64,000 nucleotides of DNA from Vespula vulgaris (taxonomy: Eukaryota; Arthropoda; Insecta; Hymenoptera; Vespidae): assembly GCF_905475345.1 (NCBI RefSeq), contig NC_066594.1:3594001-3658000 (forward strand), given 5' to 3'. Shown here piece by piece: positions 13,701 to 27,700 of the stretch. Every line of letters starts with the position of its first letter. Position 1 is the first letter of the stretch. A model generated the notes under the pieces. It saw nothing but the letters and a program-made list of their open reading frames with translations, was not told where the DNA came from and did no database searches. A program made the position numbers and the translations under genes.

Positions 13701-16700
13701 AGAATTTCGAGGAAATAAATCGAAATTGTAGAATAAAGTTTCTTTAGTTAGGTCTTCGAGAAAATTGACTGTAAATATAGTATTAATAGACAATACGTAA
13801 AGAGTATTATTATATTTTGATTTCTTATTAATCTATGATTTACTATCAATTATTTATAAATACACTCGTACGAGAGATATATTTAATTTGCATTGATATC
13901 CGTTGAATGATCCAAGTCTCGTATAAAAAATTGATTACTCTACTGTTTCGATTTGTTTTTTCAAAAATAATTCCCTTCTCGTTTGTACCACAATTGCAGG
14001 AAGGCATACTCTACAACAATGTGATCTGAAATGTTTGCGGACCCTTCATAATTTAGATCTAAATGGATCTACGAAGAATGTTCCTATTGTATATCTAAAT
14101 GCATCGGTATTTGTCCTTATGCAAATCGGCGAATTTGCGATACTATCAAAGCAAGATTCTAAGCATAGAACAGAATGTTCTTGCAGAGGGATCACTTTAA
14201 CGTTGAATTTATTCCTAAAGACATCTTTGTGAAAATACATATGGAATCCTTGTTTCGTATCTAACGAGATTATTATTAAAATGAAATATATAACTGAATT
14301 TTAATACTTTTTCATTCTTAATACTTTTATGCGTTGTAATTTGCGAATAAGAGGAGTAATGGCAGGTCTGTTCAATATCTTCCCATTTCGCCACTTCTTT
14401 GGGAATAAAGAAAAATTATTTCTCGACCTTCTCCTACGTCGACATTTTATCGATCCCTTACAATAGAAGTTAATCAGGGTCGGAGAAGTGCAAAAGTAAA
14501 AGCAAAAGAAAGAGCACAAGCAATAACAAGAGAGAGGAAGATAGAGATAGATAGATAGAGAAAGAGAGAGAGAGAGAGAAAGAGAGAGAGACGTAGACTC
14601 GATGAAAATTGCAGAGAAGTTAAATTGATGTTTTCGTAACCAAAGCAATTTTACATTAAATTGGAAATGCACTTCATTCAATGGCATCTCGCAAGACCCT
14701 CTTCCTTATTCGAGAAACGACAAAATGTTGAAGTATCTACTATCTCCCATATCAGCAGGGAACTGTTGCCGAGAATTTCTTTCTTTTTTATGTGAACATG
14801 AAAGACGTTCGTTCTCGGAACAATGACTGGAAAAGAGGTTATGAACGATAGAAATAAGAAAAGAGGATATACGTGCTTCTTCCAATGTAGCTAGATAAAT
14901 AGTGTTTGTTTTTGTAAAGAAAATCCAATAGTGGAATTAGCCATAGAGTGGAACAACCAACAACGAGGATCCTTCTATCTTTTTCTACGACTTTCCCAAT
15001 TTTTCGAGGCATCCTTAAAAAGCAACGAAAAATGTTATTACATTTAAACAAGGGACGTAAGAGGGAAAGGGTATAGTTATTGCGAAATACGCGTACGATA
15101 CGAAGGGTATCGTTATTACGGTTATAAATAATATTAATCAGCCATTTACATTGTCGTATTTTAGGTACAAGAAACGGTTAGTGTTCTCATAAAAACGGCT
15201 TAGTCTTAAATAGTGCTGTGTAAAAGGGGTGAAGGGTGATAGAAATGTAGAAGAAGAAGAGTCTGATATATTCAAGCCGTTCTCTTCGTATGCGAACAGA
15301 AAGTATGCCGATATAGCGCGATAATGGTTCGGTTATGTCTCAACGTGGTTTATTTTCATAGAAAGATCGTTAGGAAAAAGCAATAAACTTGTTTTGAAAT
15401 TTTCTCGAAGTATGGCTTAAATTTTATACTCTCTCATTTCATTATGCATATACTCATACTTATGTACGTCATTAAAGTTCATCAACAAATAGAAAGATCA
15501 TATTAGTTTTTAAGCCGGCGATAAAAAGTTGTTTTGATTTAGAAATACAGAAAAAGAGAGAATCCAGATACTAAAATGATCAAAAACTGTAAAAAGGATA
15601 ATATTTTTGAAAAAATTTTGAAGGTTTCAATAAAAATATTAACCATTTTGATATTTTTTCTTCCTTACTAATCAAAATCTTTACTATTTCTGAAGCGTTT
15701 TTATCAAAGTTTTACGTTACGATGTTCGAGACTGTTTTTATCAAGCATATAGAAAATTCATTGTAAAAGTTGTATGGGAACATCTGAGCTTAATTAAATC
15801 TTTAATCTGAAAGGAGCATATACATAAGATTCTCGACTTTTAAGTGAATATCAAGTAGACCTCATTTTCGAGTTATACCGAACGAAAATAAATACTGAAG
15901 AAGTATCATACACTTCATTTTCTTCAAGATTACAGACTCATCCGTCCTAAAGGAATTTCTTGGTCCGTTTATGGTTATCACGTACATAGCAAGGGTTTTC
16001 GCCCTTCGTGTTTCTATTTTTCTTTCTTCCCTTCTTTCGAAAGGGGGAAATTTAATGAAGCCTCTCGTGTGTTGTGAGTCTGTTCAACTTGATAAAACAT
16101 AGTACTAGCGTAAAGATGCCTTCGAGAATATCTCCTTTTCTTTCTTATTCTCTCTCTTTTTTCTTTTCTTTTTCCGCAGTTCTTATTTCGAAGTTTCATA
16201 TTAGAAGATACAAGGATAAGATAACACCAAGATAACGATAGTTCACGACTGCACCGAAAAGAGCATTGATCGTAATTTGAAAAAAGCGATTGAATTACGT
16301 TGTATCAAAGCAATATCGATCGGTAGATTTGATGAAAAATATGAAATATTTTTTCTAAAGTATACGACGATACTTTATATATAATAGTTTTGATTTTGTT
16401 TGATACTTTGGAGAAGGATCTATTTCAACGTCAAGTTTTTGGAACATGTGTCACGATTAATGCTCTGGACGGAGACAGTTTATAGTTAGTTTCTAATGGT
16501 TTTAAATCTATCATATTCGTTCATGTGCTCAACTATAGTTTGAAATGATGATACGTTGAAATCGTTATTTTGAGAATTAAGAATGTTATATCGATAATTT
16601 ATTGCTATTATCTAAGCAGCTAAACACATACAGCTTATGACATGTTATTTTTAGACGTAACATTTAGAAGATTAAAAGGACGTAAACATTTAAAAGATGT

Positions 16701-18742
16701 TAATACTCCGATGATCAAAAGTCACTTTGCTAACCTTCCTTTCCATAGAATTCAAGACAAATGCGGAAATGAAATGTCATAAGCATGTGGGTTCCTTAGT
16801 ATTCTGAAGTTAACCCTTTAGTTACGATGAAGTTAAATGTGAAACTGTACGATCTGTAAGGATTGTTCGCCGCAAGGTACGTGTAAACAAAATTACCAGA
16901 ATTGGTGTTTTTCTATGTCCTCAACCATGTATTTAATCATATCTGCGTTAATACCAGATAATGCATTGACGTAAGTTACGATATTTTTATTTATTTCCAT
17001 ATACAAAATTGGAAACCATCATAAGTTGAAAACATCTCTCGGACAATTTCAAAGTAAGAAAACAAGTAAGCCACCGTAATGGTTCTTCAAGTGAAAAGCA
17101 TCACTCAGAGGAAAGTTACTATAGCAACGCTATGTTCCAAGAAATGAGTTAGCGAGAAGCCACTATAGTGGGGTGTAGTAGCCAAAGGGTTGAACACGGA
17201 TATAAACTTGGCTTTATTGGTTTTTTATTTGTTTGTTTATCGTCGCAATAGTAGTCACAGAACGATGGTTGTATAAGATCAATGTCTTAAAGCGTGTTAT
17301 ATCGTTAGTTTTTTTATTTCTTTCCTTTTATTATATCCTAGATGCTATGTCAATATTATTTTTATTGAAACGTAGTTTTATTAATTATCTATTAATAAAA
17401 ATAGGTACATGCAAATGAAAGAAAGAAGATTATGTTGATCTCCTGTTATATATTGGGATGAACGTTACGTAGTAGGTTGTAGATGCAAATGAAACAAACT
17501 GTCGGACAAGTACATCTGTCAGCACTCACCAAACAAAATTAACCGTCGTACGAGCGTACGTGCTATGTTAGAGCGATTTATCATGTAACTTTACGTCTTA
17601 GAAAAATGAACTGTCAAGGAGCGTAATCGTAGGAAAAGCCTCGGCTAGCCTCGTTCGTTCGTAACTGTCATCGAAATTGAAGTTCTTTGAAGGTTGCTAT
17701 CATATTTTTTTTTATCCTTCCTTGATTTCTTTTCGTGTGTCTCTGATACATTTTTTTAAACATTAGATGAATAGATATCTTTTATATCGTCATTTGAAGC
17801 AACGATACATATGCAAGGTATTCGTAATTTTTTTATTAATTTTTTTTCCCGTTTTTTTACATTTTGAGATTTTGTAATCGAGTAATTATCTGGAGGAGAT
17901 TAGAGAAAATTGGTAATATTAGAGAAAAGGTAAAGAAAAAGTTTGTGTTAAAAAAAATTGCGTCTCGAATTTTCGTCTCGATTATGTTTGAACAATCTCA
18001 TTTGTGGTCCCTTGCACGTAATAGCTGCACCGAGTTAATAGATAAATAACTCTTAGCAGAATGTATAGTATATGAATAGTACATAATACTCGTATAGTAA
18101 ATAAATAACCTTTAGGAAAATATGGTCTAATGGACCGTCACAAGGATGTACATGTGAGTGCATCAATATCATTTAATATTTATTTCAGAAATAAAAAGAA
18201 AAATTCTTATTCTCTTTTATATTTTATTATTGTTGTGAATAAAATTCGTGAAAATATCGCGATCCTCAGCCATTTTTGTTTGCTCGCCATTAATTTAAAT
18301 GATTGTTGAACGAGAGACGAATTTAGAAGCAAGACGACAAGCCATAATAGCTGTCTATTGTACTAGTGTACATGTCGTGCTGGATAAAATGGACAGCAGT
18401 ACAGTAATTGTTCGAAAGTTGGTCGATTTAACAACAAAGCACGAACACATGTCATACATTCTATATAATAAACGAGACCTTTTTACATTTAGATTAATAG
18501 TTCTATTCCTCTTTTTTTTTTTTCTTGCATCTCTTCATTCGACAACAGATATTTTAAGTTTCCGAGTAATTTTGTTTCGTGGATTCGTTAAATATTACTT
18601 ATTCACCAGCTGCCGCATTTTCCAATAAGAAACACATTACGAAAAGCAATTCCGTATAGAAACGTAGGATTACGAGGCATTGCATTTAGAAGAAACGATC
18701 TATTAAGGCCGAGGAAATAGGAAAAGAAAAAGAAAAAAAGGT

Positions 18743-18792
<50 letters not shown>

Positions 18793-21700
18793 GCAAGTTA
18801 AATTTGAATAAAAATATGTTTTTCATTTTCACGAGAAATGCTAATTTTAAAGCTGGCCGACAGTCTCTCGCTTAAGTAGTTAGTATCCCTTTACCGTTTT
18901 TTAATACTCTTTTTTATAGTTAAAAAGTAAAGACCACAATTCGGGGTAAATACCAAGAGAAATGATTTTTGAAATGATGAAGAAATTATTTAAATAGGAA
19001 GTGTAAAAGTCTTGTTTTCTTTTGCGATTAAAATAATAACGTAGATTATACTTTCTTTGGAAAATGATTAAAAATCAAAGTCTTTTATATTCTCTCGTCC
19101 AAAATCTTTTTCTTTTCTCCTTTTATTGTTTAAAATCGATCGATACGTTCAATGTGTTCTTTAAAAAATTGTTATCATTTTTACAATTTAAATTTTTAGT
19201 TACGTAATAATGAGAAAAACATTGGTATTAGAAATAAAAAAATGTAATGAGTTTATTTAATGAAACATAAAAAAGGAAGAGAAAGAGAGAAATTTGATTG
19301 ATCTCGATCGTTCATCACACGAAATGTAGTAATAGAGATTGGAAGATGTATGCTAATGGATTTCACTATTTTTTTGCTCGTAGCAACGAAGCAATAACTT
19401 CGAACAATTCTCGATCTTTAGGTAGAAGGTTCAAAATATGTTAGAGATTTGTAATTACATTCGCTCTTGGCGATATTATTTCTTTCGTTTGTAATACTTG
19501 GGGACAAATTGAATAGCAGTAGTACAAGAGGGTGCTTGCAAACTACTTTTGTAGTTTTATCGTACAAAGAAAACTTTGTACTTTGGTGTGAATATCTCAG
19601 AAACTTAACTCCCCTCTCTTCCAAAAAAAGGAAGGAATAATTAAATCAGAAAGAAAAGAATATACAAGCAAACATTGGTATACGTATAATAATCCTCTAT
19701 TAATACTTTTACCAATTGATTAATTTTCTTAATTATACTCTTAATTTTCAAATGAATTTAAAAAAGGTGATCTGTTATGTGATCAACGTGATATCTAGCC
19801 GGTTTTTTAATCTTGTCTAGTAAGATGTGTGAACAATCTTACAACGAAATTCAATTTGAAGAAGATAAGAAAAGCTGCGAGAAGAAGTATTCTTTACGAC
19901 ACGATGTTATCCATCTTAAATAAGATTTATCAAGAGATAAGTTTCAGGATTCGGAAGGTTTTCGCTGTTCTCTTTTATTTTTATCTATTAAAATTGAAAT
20001 AATGACCATGATAAGGATATACATATATATTAGGGATAAAATATAAAGATTGAATTGAGATCAAGATGATAAAAGAAATTCTCAGCTTACGCTAAGTTGG
20101 ATTAGAGGTGCATTTCGCAAAAAGCAGATTTCGAAAAGAACGAGGTAGAATAATTAAATAGTTCGAATACGTAATAACCTTTTTACCATGGCTCTCTTCT
20201 CATTTTCTTCCTCATCGTATAGAATTAATTATTCCTCATTCTGGAGTGTTCATATACATACTCGTTTATAAACACAAGTTCATATATATATAGATGTAAT
20301 ATCATATTGAAAAATTAGAAAAACCTATTGATTCAATCGCGGTCAGAGAATTTATGTAAAGTCAGAAATTTAATTATAAAATTCTTGATGTTTTAATATT
20401 CTTTTTCTTTCAAACATTTTGAATTGTACAATAGAACGTACGAAAAAGTATAAAAGATTTTCTTTAGCTATATATTAAAAATACTCATTGGAATGGTCGA
20501 GCGTTCTCGACATTTCTACTATACGTATATTCAAAATTATAACCATCAAAGCGTTCCGTGTGTTTGTTTAAAGTCAAGAAGATCTATTTTGATCGTTTCA
20601 AAGCAATCTCGTTGGATAAATCTTCACTTTTATCTTCCCTTTCTATCGTTTCTTTATCACGACTAAATTGGGAAGAACATCCGTTCGCACGAGATCATTG
20701 AGGACGAAGGAGAGAAAACTATTTCGTGTAAGGAACCGATAATATTCTTGAATTTCAAAGGTAACCTCCTCCACTCGCTTTTTGCTCTCATGTAAAATGT
20801 ATGAAGATAGATGAATGATTCATATCGAATACAAATACTAGATACCTATGTCTATTGGAGCACTAGATATTTTTCCATTGAAGATACGAGAATGTTATAG
20901 TTATAATATTTCTATAGTACTACTTTACATCGATAAGAAATATATTTTTGAAGTGCATTTTCTTTTTCATCAATATTGAAATGAATGTTATTAACCGATT
21001 GTTAATTAGAAAAATCAATAGAGTCAAGTACCTTTTTTCTTTTCTTTGACTTTTAGACAAACTCGCCATTACTCGTTGAATTTTCTACATTGTTCGTTGG
21101 AATTAAACGTTAAAATTCTCTCTATTTTGGTAGGAAATCGATTGGATAATCAGTTTATTGGTGCAACAATGATCGTCACATTTTGACACGGTTCTATAGC
21201 GACCTGGTATATTTTTTTTCTTTCTCTTTCGCTCTCTTTCTTTCCCTATAATATTTTTACAACTCTCGTACCTCTATTATAACTTTAATAACGTATATTC
21301 GCGTTAAGTGCATTCTGGGTTTTACCTTGGTGTCCTGCTATTTGTGAGCCACAAGCCGCGACCTGTTCTCTCTCCGTTCTAATATTTACGTACACGTACG
21401 TATGTTACTTCGGGTTAACTTGAGTTTAAAAGGATATTCACTATTACAAAATACGATATAAAACCAGTATGGATTCTTAATAATTTCTCTGAACAAAACT
21501 TCAGGTTTTGATAAAAACCTGTTAAACACTTTATACAGTAGGGATTTTTTTTTTATTTTTATATATAAGTCTTTGTATATATTTTTATATGGTTTCATTT
21601 AGCTGATAACAATTAAACTGAAACATATTTTTATACTCTTTGAAAAAATTTACTTTCTTTTACATTTACAGTCAAGTCGATGCAATTGAGAATATTTCAA

Positions 21701-23677
21701 TGTCTTTTTTGATAATAAAGCAATATATAGGTTGCTAGAAATAATAGAGGAAACTCAAGACTGCATTATAAAGTGTTGTTATCGAAATGGTGAATAATAA
21801 CGGGTGATGTAGTAAAGTCTAATCGTAGCCTGCAACACCGTCTGAAAGCTCATCGAGCTCTTTACTCATCGCCGTGCAGATAACCACGTGTCGATCAATT
21901 TTCTCGGAGTATGGCACGATAACGTGGAGCTTTACGATTAAATATTAACAAGAAAATGAAATTCTTTTTTGTTGATGATAAATTTTATAGAAGGCCATTT
22001 TAAAAACATTTATCACTATTAACGTTTATCACTATTAGATTACATAAAATTATTTATAGTTAGGTCAATGATGAAACTTAAATGTAAATAAACATGAAAG
22101 ATATTAATAAATGATAGAAATGGTTAATTTAACATATATTCATACTTTAATACTTCATTTATTATTGATATTCATGTAACATTTATTCATATACTATTTT
22201 AATATTTTAAAAGTTTATTTATATACTAAGTAGTAGTGGAGCTAAGTCTTAATAAACTAGAGGATAAGAAAAGTTATATATAATAATATATACAATTAAC
22301 CTTCCTATGATAAAATTTGATGTCTTCTCTTAACGAGATTAGATTCAATGGGATCTACTCTTAATTAAGAATTCGTTGGAACGAAGGTAGAGAGAGCGAG
22401 AGAGAGAGCGAGAGAGAGAGAGAGGTTCTTCAAAATGAACTCTCAAAGACCGTCTTCAAAGTCATCCTATGAGAGTCATTCTCTTATTCGAGGGAGTCAA
22501 ATCTTAGGGATACCAGAATGGATGATGCAAGGGTAACAGAATAGACGTCGTCTTGTCAAATAGAAGCAAGCGGTTAACCCGTGAATCTCATTTGTTTCGA
22601 AAGTAATAACACTTAATAAAATTTACAATGCTCACCGAAGATCTCTCTTCTCCTCTCTTTAATTGTGGCGTGGCTTACTCATTTAAATTTCGCGGCTTAT
22701 TTCGCGCCCTCGAAATCATCTACCAATGTGCAACTTGCAATTTTCGAGAAAAAGGTTACATACCGATGTTCCTTGTATTTTTTTTCCTCTTTTTCTTTTT
22801 TCGTTTCGACAGAATTCTCTTTCAATTATTAATATTACTTCTTACTTTTTCGAATAAATTGATATTTCAATGCACTGAATAATTTCAAATATTTTCAATC
22901 TTATTTTAGCATTTCTTGGAGCTATATTACTCGTGTTTTGTTAGATACACATTGTTCATAGATACTGTGCAAACAATATCCAACTATGTATATTGTTTAT
23001 TCTCCAATTCGACGTAACTTTAACAAGAACTGCATAATGAAAATTGCGTTTACGGAAGCATGTCGGTTCCAAGAACGTTCTACTGTATTTTTCTTTAGTT
23101 ACTTCACGTTACTTAGGATCGTTCCTATCGTATTTCAGTATTAATGATCTCCAGTTTTTATTCTTTTTTTCCTGGACGTCTTAAAAGCATTTTCAAGGCT
23201 CGGACGTAACCAGAAACCATAGGAATTAGTTACGTGCTCGTGTTCTTGAATTAACGATCAGGATTATCGGCGTTATCAGCTTCGTAGTTTTTTTTTCTTT
23301 TTCGTTTTTCCTTTTTAACGATCACTCAGGTTTAAAGAATAGAATTATGTTGAATAAAAAATTTCGGCACAATCGGAAAACGTTAAGGACGTCTAATTTG
23401 CACGTTGCTGTTCCCATAGCAGCATCCATTTCTAAAAAGCGTGCACGGAATACATTCGCGCGTATAAGCTTGGCAATGTGCCACCATCCGGTAATATATA
23501 ACAGTTTAGCATATAAATGCGCCAAAAAAGATTTCTTCTTTTTTACTTTGTCGCTCCATTATTCCATCTTCTTTCATATTCGACGTACAACATGAACAGA
23601 TTTGTTACCGTTTTCCCTTCTTTTCCTTCTTCGAATTTCTTACAGAGACCGCAGTTCCTATTATTAATGCACATATG

Positions 23678-23727
<50 letters not shown>

Positions 23728-24714
23728 CACACACACACGCACATTATATAAATGACTAGGTATCTCCATAGAATGCGTTTATTTTTTTGCTTTTAGTATT
23801 GCCTGCTCAAGAAGTGATAAAAATAATAATGTAGACAGAAATATTTGTTTGACATGTTTCCCTTACTAAGTCTCCAAAGTTCAATGAATGATTCATTAAA
23901 AGATACGATAAGTGCGATATCATCGTGGCTGTCTAGTTACGTAACTCGAGAGTTCTCGACTTAACTTAATTAGATATTCATTAGTTTATGATTGAAGTTA
24001 CTTTTACTACTTTGATATGATCCTCGAAGAAGCTCGCTTGACTACGTGACAATTATATCAACGAATAACAAACATTGTCGTAATTGTATTCTTTTAAAGC
24101 TTGATAATAAACACCTTTATTTTTCAAATAAAATAGGAGTCAATTAAACAAATTTGATTGATAATTCTGTTCGAGCCTTTGATTTATTTATAATAGATAT
24201 CAACGTATCTCAAAAACGTAAGATTTTATATTAATAAGTACTTTAATATAGAAAGAATAGATATAAGACAGATAATATTGATTTTTTATGTAATACTTAA
24301 CATTATGCTTACCGATTGACCTTCTAAAGTTTTTATTAAATGATTAGGGAATGTCCTTTAGTCATCTCCGTACTTAATATGATAATTGGCATTTTGTTAC
24401 GCGAAATTAAATGAACTTTGATTAAGTATTCATCCATTCAACTGTATGATATGTATCCATCCGTACCGTTATCACTCATATAACTTATAAATATAAATAT
24501 TTCGTTGAATATTTTTACTCAAGTGTTACTTAACATACACACACATAGGTATTACAAAAATATAAAGTTGATCATAGACTTCACAATCGTGCTCGAGGGA
24601 TTCTTTACATCTTAGAAATCCAAAAGCTGTCATAAGTCAGATCTGAGAGAAAACGGTCCACTTACTGTGGTATCCCATGAAGATGTAGAAAAATGTAAAA
24701 GAGAAAGAGAGAAA

Positions 24715-24766
<52 letters not shown>

Positions 24767-27700
24767 AGGAGTGCTCCGTTGGGAGCCCGTATTAAAGATA
24801 CCGAGCGAGACAATTTATCACATAGATATTCCGAGGAACACGTTGCTGCGGCTACGTGATTCTCATAACCGGCAAACGGGGAAAACTATTCTCACTTGCC
24901 AGTGAGGCAATAAGGACAACAAGATAGAGAGAAAGAGAAAGAAACAGCAATCCCTTGATATGGAACCGAAACAATCAGTGATTCCTTAGATAATAATCTG
25001 CTCTTGTCTCTCTTTTATTTCTTCTGTGTATTATTATACATATATACATTTTTCCCCTTTATTTATTTTCTTCAGTTTTAATTAATCCTCGATAATGCAA
25101 ATTCATGAATTTCTCGAGAAATTTATTATACGTTCAACGCCTCGAATCTATTTGCGGTTTCTTCGAGTCGTCTCGATAAAGAAGATTTTTCACTCGCACA
25201 AAGTTTTCAGGTCACCGAAAAACTTAGCAAAGTTTCTTCTGATGAGAACTAATGTTGCGACGCTCAGTTCACGAATTTCTATCTACACTAAAAGCTTGAA
25301 TTCAATTTATTGCAACGAGATCTCTTTTAACTCAAGCAAGAAGGATCAAGGTCTAAAAATTTCGTTTTATATCTATGAAAGAAAAAACGTCATCCCGAGA
25401 TCTCTCGAGTTAAAGAGTCTTTAACATAGAAATTGGGTTGCCTCGAGACTTGCAAAACCATCACAAGAGAATGGCTAGAATATATGTGGGCTAGGTGAGT
25501 TACGGTGGGTAATCTTAATGGATGATCAGATAAATCAAGGTTAATTCGTTAACCTTGTTCGGCTGAGATCAAGTGAAGAGATACGACGTGATTGTTCCGA
25601 AACCTCTTAATCTTGTTTAAAGCTTTGCTTCCACGCGAGAGAAAATGCAAGATCGGCGGGAAAGAGTTTGGTTGGCTTTAAACACGAGGACGGATCCTTT
25701 TCACTTTCATTTGGATTAAAGTGTTATTTATTAAAGTAAGAAGAAAGGGACAGAGAGAAATAAGATAAAGAAGAAGAAGAACAAGAACAAGAGAAAGAAG
25801 AAGAAAGAGAAAAGGCAAAAGGAAAAGAAATGATAATGGTAACTGACCTTGACGTTTCCGTATTTCCAGGTGAAGAGCGCGACGGCAGGGAGACAAGCGA
25901 TGACGCAACACTCCAAGATAAGTATGGCTGTTCTCATGAGCCAATTCAAGGACACGACACAGGGCGAGCCATCGACGCAGGATTCGCAACCCTCCGCGCA
26001 AGGAAGACACTCGAAGGAATCTTCAACGGCGTATTGACTTTCTTCGCCCTGCAAAAGGTTAGGTATCGCATGAGCGAATCATAATTTATCTCTTTTGTTG
26101 GCAAGGGAGCCGAGAGTTTGACGGTTTTCCTGTTATTAGGACCGTCGGGAATCTTCGAGTTAACTTCTGTCGCGTTTGCCGATGCATCATTCTGACAGGT
26201 TCTCTAAACTTTTGCCTGGACCATCCATCTCGTAACATCATCGAATCCTTTGCTTATTCGTTTGTTCTCCGAGACCGATGAACCTTAATAAAACCTTGCA
26301 CGAAATGCGCCAGTCCGAGATTAACCCTCGTTTAAAATTATCATTTCCTTTATTATTAATAACGAACGCGACGAAGTAACAACTATGATGTATCGGCCAA
26401 CTTTTGATTTCGACGTATACCTAACGATATTAAACTCTGACAACAACTGCATGATTAAAACGTAAAGTTTTTCAACAACCAAGACAAAGTTTCTTCTTAT
26501 TTGGATTTATCAATTCTTTAGGACAAACTTTTTAGGGATAACCTTTTTTATTACAAATCTTTCTTGCTCTTTCAATTTTTGTAGTAAGACGAAAAGAGGT
26601 CAAAGGATATCCGCTATATTCATAGGAATGTAAGATAAAGGAATGCATTAAAAGTTGTTCGAGTGAAGGAAACTCGGGTTTATTCGCGAAATCGCGAGAG
26701 CTACAGATTTGCTGAGAAGAAACGCGAAAAATGTTACCTTGAATGCTTTTAAAAAAGAAATATTTACTAGTATATAAGTCGTTGGATGAGGTATCTTTCC
26801 TCTCTATTTCAGTCACTTTCTTGCTTGCTCTCGCTTATTTCAAAAGAATCGAGAGCTGAAATACTTGCCATGTCAACAACGAATGTATTCGTCTTTGCGT
26901 TTGGGTTAGGTCTTACCGAGAATCAAGTCTTGTGCATTTCATTCTATGAGATAAATTCCAAAAGCAACAAGGTAGAAGATCTTCTGTCATTGAAAGATTT
27001 AAAATTTCATTTATCAATTGCACTGCAGTGTTAGCTTTTTCCTCGAATCCGCATATTTTCTTCTTTTTTTTTTTTGTTTCATTTCGTTTTCTAACAATTA
27101 ATAATTCATAATTGACCGTGAACACAACCAAATTCGTGAAAGAATGAGAAGAAGGAAAAACATTTGACGTCGTGAATTATTTTACTTTTCTTTCGTTCAA
27201 ATACGTTATGAAACATTTGATAAAAAGAGAATTCTCAATAGATCAACGTTGGAATTGGAATTTTGATACCAATGGACTAATAAATGTGAAAAAAGTAACA
27301 AGTATTTCTGAACTACGTTGATACTCTCGAATAATCCAATAAGCTCCGAGCTGCCGATTGGCTTTTTTCTTTTTATAAAACAAGAAAACAATGACTCGTT
27401 ACGTTCATTCAAGTTATAGAGAACGTTGCCGAGTGGGAAAGTAGTTTTTCCTATTATCGGAAAAATATGGATTTCTGTTAGAAACGCAAGCTTAATGGAT
27501 TAGTTTTCGAGAAATAAATATTCGGAGATTTTCAACTTTCGAGATTATTAAAATTTGCGATTTTAACGTTATGTTATATCAAGGAAAAGTAATTCTACTT
27601 AATTTTTTAAAAAAGAATTGTACGTTCAAATATTTTATTAATTTTAATACAGGACAAAAGGACGGTAATGCTCAATGAGCAATATACTTTCATAAAGTCT

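Larger units (their letters stand above)
11639..25847 (-). other. Receptor intron (14.2 kb)
   Basis: Large AT-rich intron between the TM1 and TM2 exons. It holds four GA-type microsatellites (CU-rich in the transcript), one TA array and an A/G-rich block next to the TM1 exon. The longest plus-strand frame with any supporting signal is 25095-25424. No RNA gene or transposon with recognisable ends was seen. Confidence 0.85.

Noticed and set aside
13992..14232. Plus-strand frame with an LRTLHNLDLNG string reminiscent of a leucine-rich repeat
   Set aside because: Only one repeat-like unit, no ATG near the start, and the antisense frame is equally open.
25678..26084. Several overlapping ORFs on both strands around the TM1 exon
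   Set aside because: Only the minus frame giving the CLPCAEGCESC stalk and TM1 fits the family and the splice sites; the others are shadows of it or of the GAA tract.
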